NCBI GenBank assembly: GCA_904394215.1
Contig: CAJFNF010000027.1
Coordinates: forward strand, 1 to 47,873
Reading direction: 5' to 3'
DNA length: 47,873 nt
Origin: an uncultured Faecalibacterium sp.
GTDB lineage: Bacteria; Bacillota; Clostridia; Oscillospirales; Ruminococcaceae
The translations under genes and the position numbers were made by a program. The number at the start of each line of letters is the position of its first letter. The stretch's first letter is position 1. The notes under the pieces are model-generated. The model had not been told where the DNA came from. It was given only the letters and a program-made list of their open reading frames with translations, and ran no database searches. Positions 6,269 to 15,484 of this stretch are shown here, in pieces.

Positions 6269-7699
6269 TCATTCGGTCTGCCCCTCAGCAGGGGTCTGTT
6301 GATCCTGCCCGTCCGCAGCGGGGGTCTGGGCAGCGGTTTCCTCCTGGGTTTCTGTGCCGGCAGCTGCCGTCTCTGTGCCTTGGTCAGGCTGCTGGTCCGG
6401 GGCGGCTGTTTCTTCGCCGGCGGCAGCCTCTTCTCCAGCGGTGGTTCCGGTGTCTGCTGCCGGGTCTGTGCCATCGCCGGTTTCACCGGCGGCATCCTCT
6501 TCGGCAGCCGTCTGATCCGGCACCACATAGCCCGAGGGCAGTTCCGGCACGCCCTGGGCAAAGATGGCCTGCAGGGTGCCGTCGGTCTTGACATGGCTGC
6601 AGTCCAGCTGGCCGGTGTCGGTCTCGGCGCAGCCCTTGCCTTCCTTGTTCAAAAGCATGTATTCCGCATAGTCCAGCTTGTAATCCAGTTCGTTCAGGGT
6701 TCCCAGCAGGACGCTGATCCGGTCCTGGTAGAGGAAGGCGATTTCCTCTACGCTCTCGTACTCGATGCGGGTCACATCCTTCAGCAGATCCCGCTCCTGC
6801 AGGGCGGCCAGCAGGGTGTTCAGAGCGTCCACCCTGCCGTCCTTGGCCTGGACTTTTTCCTCATCGCTGGCGGCCGAAGAGGCCGACGAATCCGCCTCAC
6901 CGCTGAGGGCGGGGTCGGACAGGGCGTAGGTCAGCTGGTCGCCGGGGGTCACGCTCACCGGCTCCCCGCCGTAGAGCACCGGCAGGTCGGGCTGCTCCGC
7001 CTCGGTGGAGAGGATTTTCAGCCCCGCCGACAGGCTGATCCAGCCGGTGTCGGTCTGCATGGCATAAGCCGGGGTGGCGGGTTTCACCTCCACCACCACG
7101 GTGCTGGGGTACACCCGCTTGACCTGGATCTGTTCCAGCAGGGGAAATTCCTTTTCCAGCATGGCCGCCTTTTCTGCGGGGTCAAAGCTGAAGATGTTTT
7201 CCTCCACCTGCACCCCCAGGGCATCCAGGATCTGGCTGCTGGTATAGCCCCCCGCCTCGGTGAGATCGGCCCCGTCGGGGCCTGCCACCCGGATGGCGTT
7301 GATCTTGAACAGCATGGTGACGGTCAGATAGATGCCTGCAGCTGCTACGCACAGCACCAGGGCCACCGCCGTCAGCCGCCGCATCATCCGGCGGCGGCGG
7401 AGCATTTTCCGGGTGACCCGGCGGCGACGGCGCACTTCCCGGCGGGGCGCCGACTGGGAAGGCCGGGGCCGCGCCGGCCGGCGGCTGTCAGGCTGCTGAG
7501 ACGGCCTGGTCCTCCCGGTGGGAAACTCCACCAGGTTGTCCCCCCGATTGGCCCGGGGCGGATGCTCATAGAAAAAGCTGTCCTCCACCCGCTGCTGCCC
7601 GGCGGCAGGCGGGGTGGGGCGCTGTCTGGTCTGCCCCTGCTGGGGGCGCTGCGGGGCGGTCCGGCCCGATGGCCTGCGTCTCCGCTTTTTGGCTGGCAT
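6269..7699 (-). CDS. ftsQ: FtsQ/DivIB-like division protein with basic head and acidic tail
   Basis: A 476-residue bitopic membrane protein likely equivalent to FtsQ/DivIB, which links FtsL and FtsB-type proteins with the septal PBP/FtsW pair. The cytoplasmic part (1-108) is rich in Arg, Pro and Gln with blocks such as RRRRVTRKMLRRRRMMRR. One transmembrane helix lies at about 109-131. A POTRA domain follows (FKINAIRVAG, YTSSQILDALGVQVEENIFSF, FPLLEQIQVKRVYPSTVVVEV), then a beta domain. The last ~80 residues are an Ala/Glu/Thr/Gln-rich acidic tail outside the membrane, unusual for DivIB. Start: ATG at 7699 with AGGAGG nine bases ahead. Its stop overlaps an upstream alternative ATG of murE. The family call is based on fold pattern and cluster position. 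Confidence 0.82.
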   Translation of the reverse strand: MPAKKRRRRPSGRTAPQRPQQGQTRQRPTPPAAGQQRVEDSFFYEHPPRANRGDNLVEFPTGRTRPSQQPDSRRPARPRPSQSAPRREVRRRRRVTRKMLRRRRMMRRLTAVALVLCVAAAGIYLTVTMLFKINAIRVAGPDGADLTEAGGYTSSQILDALGVQVEENIFSFDPAEKAAMLEKEFPLLEQIQVKRVYPSTVVVEVKPATPAYAMQTDTGWISLSAGLKILSTEAEQPDLPVLYGGEPVSVTPGDQLTYALSDPALSGEADSSASSAASDEEKVQAKDGRVDALNTLLAALQERDLLKDVTRIEYESVEEIAFLYQDRISVLLGTLNELDYKLDYAEYMLLNKEGKGCAETDTGQLDCSHVKTDGTLQAIFAQGVPELPSGYVVPDQTAAEEDAAGETGDGTDPAADTGTTAGEEAAAGEETAAPDQQPDQGTETAAAGTETQEETAAQTPAADGQDQQTPAEGQTE

Positions 7700-7773
7700 G
7701 CCGCTCCGCCTCCTTTCCTTTTGGCTCAAAATCCAATCCTGTCTGTATTTTTACAGTCGTTTTACACAGTTCG

Positions 7774-8901
7774 TCACGGTTCCTGCACCAGATGCTGCAG
7801 CTGGGCCACGATCCGGTCCAGGCTGTCATCCACCGACAGGGTGCGCGCGTTCCGGCCCATCCGGGCCAGGGTATCTTTTTCTGCCAGCAGCCGGGCCACC
7901 TCAGACACCAGCTTCTCGCCGGTCAGATCCTTTTCCTCGATGACCACAGCGGCGTCCACCTTGGCCAGCTCCAGGGCATTGTAGTACTGGTGGTTCTCGG
8001 CCACATTGGGGCTGGGGATCAGGATGGCGGCCCGTCCGGCAGCCTCCAGCTCGGCCAGGGTCAGGGCGCCGGCCCGGCTGATCACCAGGTCAGCCGCCGC
8101 CAGCAGCTCAGGCATGTTGTCGATGTATTCCCGGACCTCCAGGCTCTCCCCCCGGGAGAAGCCCTTCTGCTGTTCCAGATCCTTGAACAGCTGGACGCCG
8201 TACTGGCCGGTGGCGTGGAGATGGAGCACGTTCTTGTGGTTTTTCTGCTCCCAGGCACACAGGTCGGCCACTACCTCATTGATGCGCCGGGCCCCCAGGC
8301 TGCCGCCGAAGGAGAGGATCACAGTGCGGTCCCCTGCCTTTAGTTTGGCCCGGGCCTCTTCCCGGCGCCCGGCCCAGGCAAAGACCTCGGGCCGCACCGG
8401 GTTGCCCACCACCTGGGTTTTGCCGGGGGCGCCCAGCCGGTCGGCGCCGGCCTGCACCGCCGCAAACACCAGGTTCACATGGGGAGCCAGCAGCTTGTTG
8501 GTCACCCCCGGGAAGGCGTTCTGCTCATGGATGGCGGTCTTGATCCCCCGCTTGGCGGCGGCACGGACCACCGGACCCGACACGTAGCCGCCGCAGCCGA
8601 TCACCAGATCCGGCTTGACTTCGTTGAGGATGGCCTTGCACCGGGGCCCCGACCGGGCCAGGTTCCAGACGGTGATGAGATTCCGCCGCAGGTTTTGCGG
8701 GGAGATCCGGCGCTGGAAGCCAGTCACCTCGATGTGGTGGAAGGGGTACCCGGCCTGGGTCACCAGACGGTACTCCATCCCCTCTTTCCGCCCCGCAAAG
8801 TGGATTTCGGCGGAAGGGTCCGCCGCCCGCAGCGCTCCCGCAATGGCGAGGGCCGGGTTGATATGGCCGGCAGTACCGCCGGCTGCAATCAGTACGCGCA
8901 T
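7774..8901 (-). CDS. murG: UDP-GlcNAc:lipid I GlcNAc transferase (MurG)
   Basis: Peripheral membrane GT28 glycosyltransferase that adds GlcNAc to lipid I to make lipid II. The 375-residue protein opens with MRVLIAAGGTAGHINPALAI, the membrane/lipid I binding motif of the family (GGTxGHxxPALA), and carries ISFGG-type LSFGGSLGARRIN and the UDP-GlcNAc motif with SRAGALTLAELEAAGRAAILIPSP, where the donor-binding glutamate is present. The ATG at 8901 has AGGAGG eight bases ahead. It lies between ftsW (96-base gap) and ftsQ (74-base gap) in the dcw operon. Confidence 0.97.
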   Translation of the reverse strand: MRVLIAAGGTAGHINPALAIAGALRAADPSAEIHFAGRKEGMEYRLVTQAGYPFHHIEVTGFQRRISPQNLRRNLITVWNLARSGPRCKAILNEVKPDLVIGCGGYVSGPVVRAAAKRGIKTAIHEQNAFPGVTNKLLAPHVNLVFAAVQAGADRLGAPGKTQVVGNPVRPEVFAWAGRREEARAKLKAGDRTVILSFGGSLGARRINEVVADLCAWEQKNHKNVLHLHATGQYGVQLFKDLEQQKGFSRGESLEVREYIDNMPELLAAADLVISRAGALTLAELEAAGRAAILIPSPNVAENHQYYNALELAKVDAAVVIEEKDLTGEKLVSEVARLLAEKDTLARMGRNARTLSVDDSLDRIVAQLQHLVQEP

Positions 8902-8997
8902 AAGCGATTCCTCCTGTCCGGACGGTCCGGACTTTTTCCCAACAAAATCCCATCCGCGGTCAGGCGGACGGGACGGCAGCAAACAACTGCCGGGATA

Positions 8998-10323
8998 TCA
9001 CATCCCGGCCTGACGGCCTGCAGTGGGCCGGCGGATCTGGTCCAGCACGATGGCGGGCCGGGCCGTTTCCTCGTGGATCTTTTCCTTTTGGGCGGCCCGG
9101 CGGGCTTCCGCAGCCCGGGCGCCGTTGCGGCCAATGTGGATCATAACCCCCATCTCGGCCATCAGCAGCAGAAGGCTGGTGCCGCCGGAGGAGAAGAAGG
9201 GCAGGCTGATACCGGTGTTGGGCAGGGTGTTGGTGACGACGGCCACATTGCAGAACACCTGCCAGCCCACCTGGGCCATGATGCCCACGCCCACCAGGGT
9301 GCTGAACCGGTCAGCCGCCTGGAAGGCGATCAGGAATCCCTGGACCAGCAGCAGCACGAACAGCAGGATGACCACCACAGCCCCCACAAAGCCCAGTTCC
9401 TCGCAGACCACGCTGAAAATAAAGTCGTTGGTGCATTCGGGCAGCCACAGCTGTTTTTCCACGCTGTTGCCCAGGCCCAGGCCGGTGAGGCCCCCCGAGC
9501 CGATGGCGTAGAGGCTCTGCAGGGTCTGGTCGGTCATCTTGGTCAGATCCTGAGTCCAGCCGTCCAGACGGGACTGCAGGTAAGGGATGGCGTCGATGTG
9601 GGACAGGACCGTCTCCAGCAGCAGCACCGATGCCACAGCGCCGCCGTAAGTAATGACACCGCCGCTGCCGTTCAACAGCAGGATGCTGCCCACGATGGCG
9701 CACATCAGGATGATGCCGGACATATGGGGCTCCAGCGCCAGCAGTACCACCACCGGCAGCAGGGGCGCCAGGGGCACCATCAGCTCCCGCACCACCTTCT
9801 GGTACAGCCAGCGGCCGAAGTTGCCGGCCACCTGCCGGACCCCGGGCTTGCCCTGGAGTACCAGGCGGGGGGTCCGGCTGGCCAGATGGGCGGTCAGCAG
9901 GATCATCTCAAACTTCACCAGCTCGGAAGCCTGCAACGTGGGCAGGCCCCGGATGTTGATCCACCGGCGGCAGCCGTTCAGCGGCTCGCAGAACAGAACG
10001 ATCACCAGCAAAACCAGGCTGATGAGGTATCCCGGCCACACAAACTTGCGGATAAACCGCAGGTCAATGTAGGAGAAAACCGTCATGACCCCCACCCCGA
10101 TCAGGGCGTACAGGGACTGGGACTTGATATAATAGAAGCTGTCTCCCATCCGCAGGTAACCGGTGGTATAGCTGGCGCTGAACAGCATCACCAGCCCAAA
10201 AATCACAATCAGCGCCAGCGTCGCCAGCCAGCCGATGGTCAGCGGCGTCCACGGTCCGGGATTGCGCTGCAATACCACCACCGGCCCGTTGGGGTCGCGG
10301 CGTCTTCTTCTTGCAACGGCCAT
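8998..10323 (-). CDS. ftsW: FtsW-type SEDS glycosyltransferase
   Basis: SEDS-family polymerase of lipid II at the septum, acting with a class B PBP. The 441 residues include about ten membrane helices. Family motifs are SASYTTGYLRMGDSFYYIKSQ, NGCRRWINI followed by QASELVKF, and the extracytoplasmic LPECTNDFIFSVVCEELGFVG holding the conserved Asp, plus NTGISLPFFSSGGTSLL near the end. The N-terminus is Arg-rich (AVARRRRRD) and the C-terminus is a 50-residue charged cytoplasmic tail. The ATG at 10323 follows AAAGGTG; upstream codons fall in the gap after mraY. FtsW rather than RodA is preferred from cluster position. Confidence 0.93.
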   Translation of the reverse strand: MAVARRRRRDPNGPVVVLQRNPGPWTPLTIGWLATLALIVIFGLVMLFSASYTTGYLRMGDSFYYIKSQSLYALIGVGVMTVFSYIDLRFIRKFVWPGYLISLVLLVIVLFCEPLNGCRRWINIRGLPTLQASELVKFEMILLTAHLASRTPRLVLQGKPGVRQVAGNFGRWLYQKVVRELMVPLAPLLPVVVLLALEPHMSGIILMCAIVGSILLLNGSGGVITYGGAVASVLLLETVLSHIDAIPYLQSRLDGWTQDLTKMTDQTLQSLYAIGSGGLTGLGLGNSVEKQLWLPECTNDFIFSVVCEELGFVGAVVVILLFVLLLVQGFLIAFQAADRFSTLVGVGIMAQVGWQVFCNVAVVTNTLPNTGISLPFFSSGGTSLLLLMAEMGVMIHIGRNGARAAEARRAAQKEKIHEETARPAIVLDQIRRPTAGRQAGM

Positions 10324-10385
10324 AAGAAACACCTTTCTTTCCATGGTTGACCCCATGCCCGTTTCCGGCGGGCCGGGTAAAAAAT

Positions 10386-11411
10386 TCAAAGCTGCGCCGT
10401 GCGCAGGGCGGCCAGGGTGCCGGCCAGCGCCAGGGTGCAGAAGACATAGAACACAGCCACAGGGCCGCCCTTTTTCCGCAGCCAGCCCTCAAAGCTGCCC
10501 TGCCGGAACAGCGGCCGGCGGCCAAGCCGCCGCCACAGCCCCTGGAGCACAGCGGCCAGCCCTTCCACCCAGAAGGGCAAAGCCAGGGCCAGGGCGATGT
10601 CGGCCCGGCCGATGGACAGGGGGATGCCCCCCACTGCGCCGGCCAGGAACAAAGTTCCCACCGCCCCCGGCAGCAGCCGGGCGGGATAAAAATTCCACAG
10701 CAGGAAGGCCATCAGGGCCCCGGCCAAAGCCGCCGGCAGCACCGCCAGCGGGAAAAAGCCCAGGATGGTCTCTGCCCCCATCAGCCCCAGCATGGCCACA
10801 AAGGCGGCCCCGGCGGCAGCGCCGTCGGCGGCCCCGGACAGCCGGGCCGACTCGCTGAGGGCCACCAGCATCACCGCCCAAAGGGGGGCAGCAGCGGTGC
10901 CCAGTTCCAGATAGCCGGTGCCGGGCAGGGTCAGGCCGGTGGGCATGGCCCCGTTCAGATAGAGGGCTGCCACCGTCACCAGAGAGGCGGCGGCTTCCAG
11001 GGCCAGACGGGCCCCCGGCCGCAGGCCCAGCACCTGCCGGGGCCGCAGCCGGGCCAGGTCGTCGGCCAGGCCCGCAGCGCCGAACAGGAACCCGGCCCCC
11101 AGGCCCAGCATCAGCCGGCCGGTGAGGCCGCCTCCCAGCAGCTCAGGCTGGACCAGGCAGACCACCACCCAGCCCACCCCCACCGCAGCCAGGGTGCCGA
11201 TGATGAAGCACAGTCCGCCCATGGTGGGCAGGCCCCGGGGTTCGGCGGGTTCAGGCTCGTGTTGGTGGTCCGGCCGGTTCGGTTTGCTGCCGGTCCCGGT
11301 CTCCTGCTGGGGCGGAACCAGGGCCCGCAGCAGCGGGACCAGCAGGTTCCCGACCGCGGTCGTCAGGGCAAACCCCAGCACCGACGCCACGATCAAGGCA
11401 AATCGTATCAT
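10386..11411 (-). CDS. Degenerate MraY-like protein lacking catalytic residues
   Basis: A 341-residue polytopic membrane protein in the mraY slot of the dcw cluster (between murF and ftsW). Homology to MraY, which transfers phospho-MurNAc-pentapeptide to undecaprenyl phosphate to form lipid I, shows in GLPTMGGLCFIIG (about 60-72), GLADDLARL (Asp117-Asp118, the conserved pair), FLLWNFYPARL and the overall helix spacing. The other active-site parts are gone: the LTDGLDGLA motif reads LSGAADGAA, the catalytic Asp of MGDTGSL is Ala250 (PGAVGTL), and the IHHH loop is RQGS (303-306). Composition is very Ala/Gly/Leu-rich. The frame is intact with a normal ribosome site, so it is probably expressed. 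I infer an inactive or repurposed MraY homologue; a functional mraY or equivalent should exist elsewhere. Confidence 0.85.
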   Translation of the reverse strand: MIRFALIVASVLGFALTTAVGNLLVPLLRALVPPQQETGTGSKPNRPDHQHEPEPAEPRGLPTMGGLCFIIGTLAAVGVGWVVVCLVQPELLGGGLTGRLMLGLGAGFLFGAAGLADDLARLRPRQVLGLRPGARLALEAAASLVTVAALYLNGAMPTGLTLPGTGYLELGTAAAPLWAVMLVALSESARLSGAADGAAAGAAFVAMLGLMGAETILGFFPLAVLPAALAGALMAFLLWNFYPARLLPGAVGTLFLAGAVGGIPLSIGRADIALALALPFWVEGLAAVLQGLWRRLGRRPLFRQGSFEGWLRKKGGPVAVFYVFCTLALAGTLAALRTAQL

Positions 11412-11437
11412 GATCTCAATCTCCGATCCAATGATGT

Positions 11438-12838
11438 TCAGCCGTTGGTTTCGGGCTGGTCCTTGGCAGCGGCGTCCTGCAGGGCGCAGAACCGGTCCAC
11501 CGCATTTTCCAGCGCCATGCCCCGGCTGCCCTTGAAGAGGATGGCATCCCCCGGCCCGGCGGCTTTGGCCAGCAGGCCGGCGATCTCGTCATAGTTGTTG
11601 GCATGAACCGTCTTGACCCCCTTGGCGGCGGCCACCGTAGCGGTGCGGTGGGCCAGCTCGCCGTAGGTCACCAGGACATCGATGTCGCACTGGGCCACCA
11701 GCCGGCCCAGATCCTCATGGGCAGGCCGGCCCTGGTCTCCCAGTTCCAGCATATCGGCCAGCACTGCAAACCGCCGCTTGCAGGGGAAATCCTTGAACAT
11801 TTCCAGGGCGGCCTTCATGCTGTTGGGGTTGGCGTTGTAGCAGTCCTTGATGATTTTGACCCCGTGGCTGTCCAGGATCTGCTGGCGCATGCCGGTCTGG
11901 CGGAACGCCTTCATCTGCTTCAGGGCGTCCCGGGGGTCCAGCCCCGCCTGGATGGCGGCGCAGTAGGCGGCCAGGGCGTTGGCCACATTGTGGCGGCCCA
12001 GGGCGCCGATATGGACCATGAAGCAGCCATTTTCTGCGTCATCCAGCAGGAAGCTCATGCCGTCGGCCTCCTGTCGGATGGCAGAGGCATAGACGTCCGC
12101 CTCCTGGCTGGCCATGCTGAACCACACCGGCCGCACATGGCCGGGCAGCTTGGCCTTCCGCAGGAAGGGGTCGTCATAGTTCAGGATCAGGGGGGCGCCC
12201 TCCGGCATCCCCTCACAGATTTCCAGCTTGGCCTTGCAAATGTTCTCCTGGCTGCCCAGGTTGCCGATGTGAGACATGCCGATGCAGGTGATGATGCCGA
12301 TGTCCGGCTTGGCGCAGCGGGACAGCCGGCTGATCTCGCCGGCGTGGTTCATGCCCATCTCGATCACTGCATACTGGGTGCCGGCGTCGATCTGGAACAG
12401 GGTCCGGGGCAGGCCCAGCTCGTTGTTCTGGTTGCCCTCAGTCTTGATGGTCTTGCCCAGGGCCTCCAGGGCGGTGGCGCAGAACTCCTTGGTGGTGGTC
12501 TTGCCCACGCTGCCGGTAACCCCCACTACTTTGGGGGAGAACTGGGCCCGGTAGTTGGCGCCCATCTGCATCATGGCCTGGTAGCTGTCGGGGCAGAGGA
12601 TGGTTTTTTCGGCGGGGACGCCCTCCACCGGGTGGTTCAGCACCACCCAGGCAGCGCCGTCCTCCAGCGCTTTGGCTGCAAAGTTGTGCCCGTCAAAGTG
12701 CTCGCCCGGAAACGCCACAAAGACGCATCCCGGCACAACCGCACGGCTGTCGGTGGTCACCAGCGTGACCGCCTGTTCGCCGGTCCGCTCTGCAGGCGCC
12801 AGGCCTGCCAGGAGGATGTTGGCTGCAATGTGTTCCAT
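11438..12838 (-). CDS. murF: UDP-MurNAc-pentapeptide synthetase (MurF)
   Basis: Cytoplasmic ATP-dependent ligase that adds D-Ala-D-Ala to UDP-MurNAc-tripeptide, giving the substrate of MraY. The 466 residues carry the Mur P-loop GVTGSVGKTTTKE (106-118), NQNNELGLP with the MurF-typical substrate contacts, IEMGMNHAGEI, the central GRHNVANALAAYCAA, KDCYNANPNSMKAAL and C-terminal FKGSRGMALE. The ATG at 12838 follows AAGGGG seven bases upstream. It has its own predicted promoter (12872-12901) in addition to readthrough from the PBP gene. The mraY-like gene starts 26 bases downstream. Confidence 0.97.
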   Translation of the reverse strand: MEHIAANILLAGLAPAERTGEQAVTLVTTDSRAVVPGCVFVAFPGEHFDGHNFAAKALEDGAAWVVLNHPVEGVPAEKTILCPDSYQAMMQMGANYRAQFSPKVVGVTGSVGKTTTKEFCATALEALGKTIKTEGNQNNELGLPRTLFQIDAGTQYAVIEMGMNHAGEISRLSRCAKPDIGIITCIGMSHIGNLGSQENICKAKLEICEGMPEGAPLILNYDDPFLRKAKLPGHVRPVWFSMASQEADVYASAIRQEADGMSFLLDDAENGCFMVHIGALGRHNVANALAAYCAAIQAGLDPRDALKQMKAFRQTGMRQQILDSHGVKIIKDCYNANPNSMKAALEMFKDFPCKRRFAVLADMLELGDQGRPAHEDLGRLVAQCDIDVLVTYGELAHRTATVAAAKGVKTVHANNYDEIAGLLAKAAGPGDAILFKGSRGMALENAVDRFCALQDAAAKDQPETNG

Positions 12839-12871
12839 ATCGAATCCCCTTTCCTGTCTTGATCTCTTTCT

Positions 12872-12901
12872 ATTATAAATATAGCGTGTTGGCTGTGGCA
12901 A
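12872..12901 (-). promoter_or_regulatory. Internal promoter ahead of murF
   Basis: Read leftward: -35 TTGCCA (12896-12901), 18-base spacer, -10 TATAAT (12872-12877), in an A/T-rich island inside a GC-rich cluster. It would let murF and downstream genes be expressed independently of the PBP gene. Confidence 0.65.
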
Positions 12902-12944
12902 GTAAACCCAGGGTCTTTTCGCTTTGTTTTCACCGCCGGGCCCC

Positions 12945-15437
12945 TCAGCCGCAGACGATGTTCACAATGGTACCCATCTGGACGCTGGAGCCTGCCGTCT
13001 CGCTCTGGCTCTGGACCAGGCCCTCGGCGCTGCCTTCCACCGTACAGTTGAGGCCAGCTGCCAGCAGCATCTGCCGTGCGAAATCGGCGCTCTTGCCGGT
13101 CAGGTCGGGCACCTCGGTGGTCTTGCCACCGTAGCCCTCGGTGTACAGATAGATGGTGGTGCCGCTGGGGACGGTGGTGCCGGCGGTGGGATACTGCCAG
13201 GTCACCGGGGCTGCGGTGTTGTTGCCGCTGCTCTCCACCAGCTGGTGCTTGAGGCCCCGGATGTTCAGGGACACCTGGGCGTTGCTCCACTCGGTGCCCA
13301 CCAGGTTGGGGACCTTGACGGTGGTGCCGCTGCGGTCCACCCCATCGGTGGCCACACCCAGATAGGGGGCAATCTCGCTGATGATGTTGCCCACCACAGG
13401 GGCTGCCAGAATCGAGGAGTAGTCGCTGTTGGCGTTGTTGGGGTCATCCAGCATCACATACACCAGGATCTGGGGGTCGTCGGCGGGCAGGACCGCTACA
13501 AAGGAGGCAGCCTTCTTGTAGTCGCCGTCGGCGCGGCGGTCCATGTTCAGCAGCTCGGAGGTACCCGACTTGCCGCCGATCCGGTAGCCCGCCACATAGG
13601 CGCGGTAGCCGCCGGTCTGGTTGGTGCCGTCGCCCACCTCATATTCCATGATCTGGCGGATGGTGTCGCTGGCGCTCTCGCTGATGACCTGGCGGCGGAC
13701 GTTGGAGCCGATCTGCTCCACCACGTTGCCGTTTGCATCCACAATCTGGTCCACCACGTGGGGGGTCACCAGGTAGCCGCCGTTGACGGCAGCCGCCACA
13801 GCGGTGCACACCTGCAGGGGGGTCACAGCCATCGACTGGCCGAAGGCCGAGGATGCCAGTTCCACCTCGCCCATGTTCTGGTCGGTGTAGTACTGCATGT
13901 AGGAGGTCTCGTTGGGCAGGTCCACGCCGGTCTGCTCGGTGAACCCAAAGGCCTTGAAATATTCATAGAAGGTGGACACCCCCACCCGCTGGGCCAGCTG
14001 GATGAAATAAATGTTGCAGCTGTTCCGCAGCGCCTCGGCCAGATTCTGGACGCCGTGGCTGTGGCGGCCTGCACAGTGGTAGGTCTGCTTGGCCACCGTA
14101 TAGGCGCCCGAGCAGTTGAAGGAGGTGCCATAGGTGGCGTTGCCCGAATCCAGGCCCATGGCCGCCGTGATCACCTTAAAGACGCTTCCGGGGTAGTACA
14201 GCTCGGTAATGGTCTTGTTTTTCCACATGATATCCCGGAAATAGCCCGAGTAGTCGGCCTCCGGGTCAAGGATCTTGTTGCCTTCTTCGTCGGTGACGTA
14301 GCTGCCGTCCTCGTTTTTCAGGTAGATGCCGTACAGCTCGGGCTCCGCCCGGACCAGCTCCTCCAGATAGGCCTGGTTGGCGGTATAATCGTTGGGATTG
14401 TTGGGGTCAAAGTCGGGCTTGGAGGCCATGGCCAGAATGCCGCCGGTCTTGACGTCCATCACAATGGCGCAGCCGCGGTTTTCCACCGTGTTGGCTGCAA
14501 TGGCCTCGTTCAGATACCGCTCCACCACTTCCTGGATGGTGCTGTCCAGGGTCAGAACCAGGCTGCTGCCGTCCTTGGCGTCATAGGTGACGGCGCTGCT
14601 GTCAGCGATGGCGTTGCCCCGGGCGTTGCGGATGGTGACGGTGCGGCCGTCGGTTCCGGCCAGTACATCGTTGTAAGATTTTTCCAGTCCGTAGAATCCC
14701 TCGCCGTCCGCATTGGTAAAGCCCAGCACCGACGCCGCAAAGGCGCCGTAGGGATAGTTCCGCTGGTAGGTGCGGGAGGAGGACAGGGACAGCCGCCCGG
14801 TGCCCTTTTTGGCGTTGCGCTCCGAGACATAGGACTCGATGGACTCCTTCACCGCGTTGTTGACCTTTTCGGCCAGCACCTGGTAGGAGGAGTCGATGTT
14901 GGTCAGGGCCTTGTAGATCTTCTCGTACTGGTCCATGTATGCCTGGGAGGAGGTGTCTACGCTGTCCAGGCTGACGCCGTCCCCCGACACCAGCCGCAGG
15001 GCCAGTTCCCGGCTGATCTCCGAGCAGGCGGCCTCGTCCACCGTATGGACGGCAGACTCCTCCTCTTCCCCGGTGTCGGGGTTGGTGGAGGTGACCTCCT
15101 GGCTGTTGTACAGGGCGGTGGAGTAGCTGGGGTCACACCAGATATCCCACACCACGCTGGTGGAGGCCAGCACCTTGCCGGTGGCGTCATAGATTTCGCC
15201 CCGGGTGGCCTGGACGGTGGTGTCCAGCAGCTGCTGGTCACTGGCATAGCGGCTGAACATCTCGCCGTTGCGGATTTGGATATTATAAAGGCTGCCCACC
15301 ACAATCACGGTGGCCAGGGCCACCGCGCCAATGGATACCGCCATGCCGATCACCCGGGTCTTGCGGGGGATGGGGACGGCGTCGGGCTCCCGGCGGAGCA
15401 TGAAGTTCCGCCGGCGCCTGTTGTTTTCCTGATTCAT
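12945..15437 (-). CDS. Class B penicillin-binding protein with two PASTA domains (FtsI/SpoVD type)
   Basis: Septal D,D-transpeptidase that cross-links peptidoglycan, working with FtsW. The 830 residues contain a short cytoplasmic head, one membrane anchor (about 30-50), the PBP dimerisation domain with RGEIYDATGKVLA, and a transpeptidase domain with SVFK (Ser418 to Lys421), SCN (473-475) and KSGT (Lys623). Two PASTA domains end the protein (about 705-770 and 771-830: VPNLVGTEWSNAQVSL and VPDLTGKSADFARQMLL), as in SpoVD, Pbp2B and PBP2x types that sense muropeptides or stabilise the divisome. The ATG at 15437 is preceded by AGGAG. A terminator-like hairpin lies between it and ftsL. No sporulation gene is nearby, so a vegetative division role is more likely. 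Confidence 0.93.
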   Translation of the reverse strand: MNQENNRRRRNFMLRREPDAVPIPRKTRVIGMAVSIGAVALATVIVVGSLYNIQIRNGEMFSRYASDQQLLDTTVQATRGEIYDATGKVLASTSVVWDIWCDPSYSTALYNSQEVTSTNPDTGEEEESAVHTVDEAACSEISRELALRLVSGDGVSLDSVDTSSQAYMDQYEKIYKALTNIDSSYQVLAEKVNNAVKESIESYVSERNAKKGTGRLSLSSSRTYQRNYPYGAFAASVLGFTNADGEGFYGLEKSYNDVLAGTDGRTVTIRNARGNAIADSSAVTYDAKDGSSLVLTLDSTIQEVVERYLNEAIAANTVENRGCAIVMDVKTGGILAMASKPDFDPNNPNDYTANQAYLEELVRAEPELYGIYLKNEDGSYVTDEEGNKILDPEADYSGYFRDIMWKNKTITELYYPGSVFKVITAAMGLDSGNATYGTSFNCSGAYTVAKQTYHCAGRHSHGVQNLAEALRNSCNIYFIQLAQRVGVSTFYEYFKAFGFTEQTGVDLPNETSYMQYYTDQNMGEVELASSAFGQSMAVTPLQVCTAVAAAVNGGYLVTPHVVDQIVDANGNVVEQIGSNVRRQVISESASDTIRQIMEYEVGDGTNQTGGYRAYVAGYRIGGKSGTSELLNMDRRADGDYKKAASFVAVLPADDPQILVYVMLDDPNNANSDYSSILAAPVVGNIISEIAPYLGVATDGVDRSGTTVKVPNLVGTEWSNAQVSLNIRGLKHQLVESSGNNTAAPVTWQYPTAGTTVPSGTTIYLYTEGYGGKTTEVPDLTGKSADFARQMLLAAGLNCTVEGSAEGLVQSQSETAGSSVQMGTIVNIVCG

Positions 15438-15484
15438 CTGCTTCTCCTGACGGCGCCCGGCTCACCGCACAGGCGCCAAAAACC

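Noticed and set aside
9311-9703. A GxRP-rich frame inside ftsW
   Set aside because: It is an out-of-frame reading of the ftsW coding strand with repetitive Gly/Arg/Pro content.
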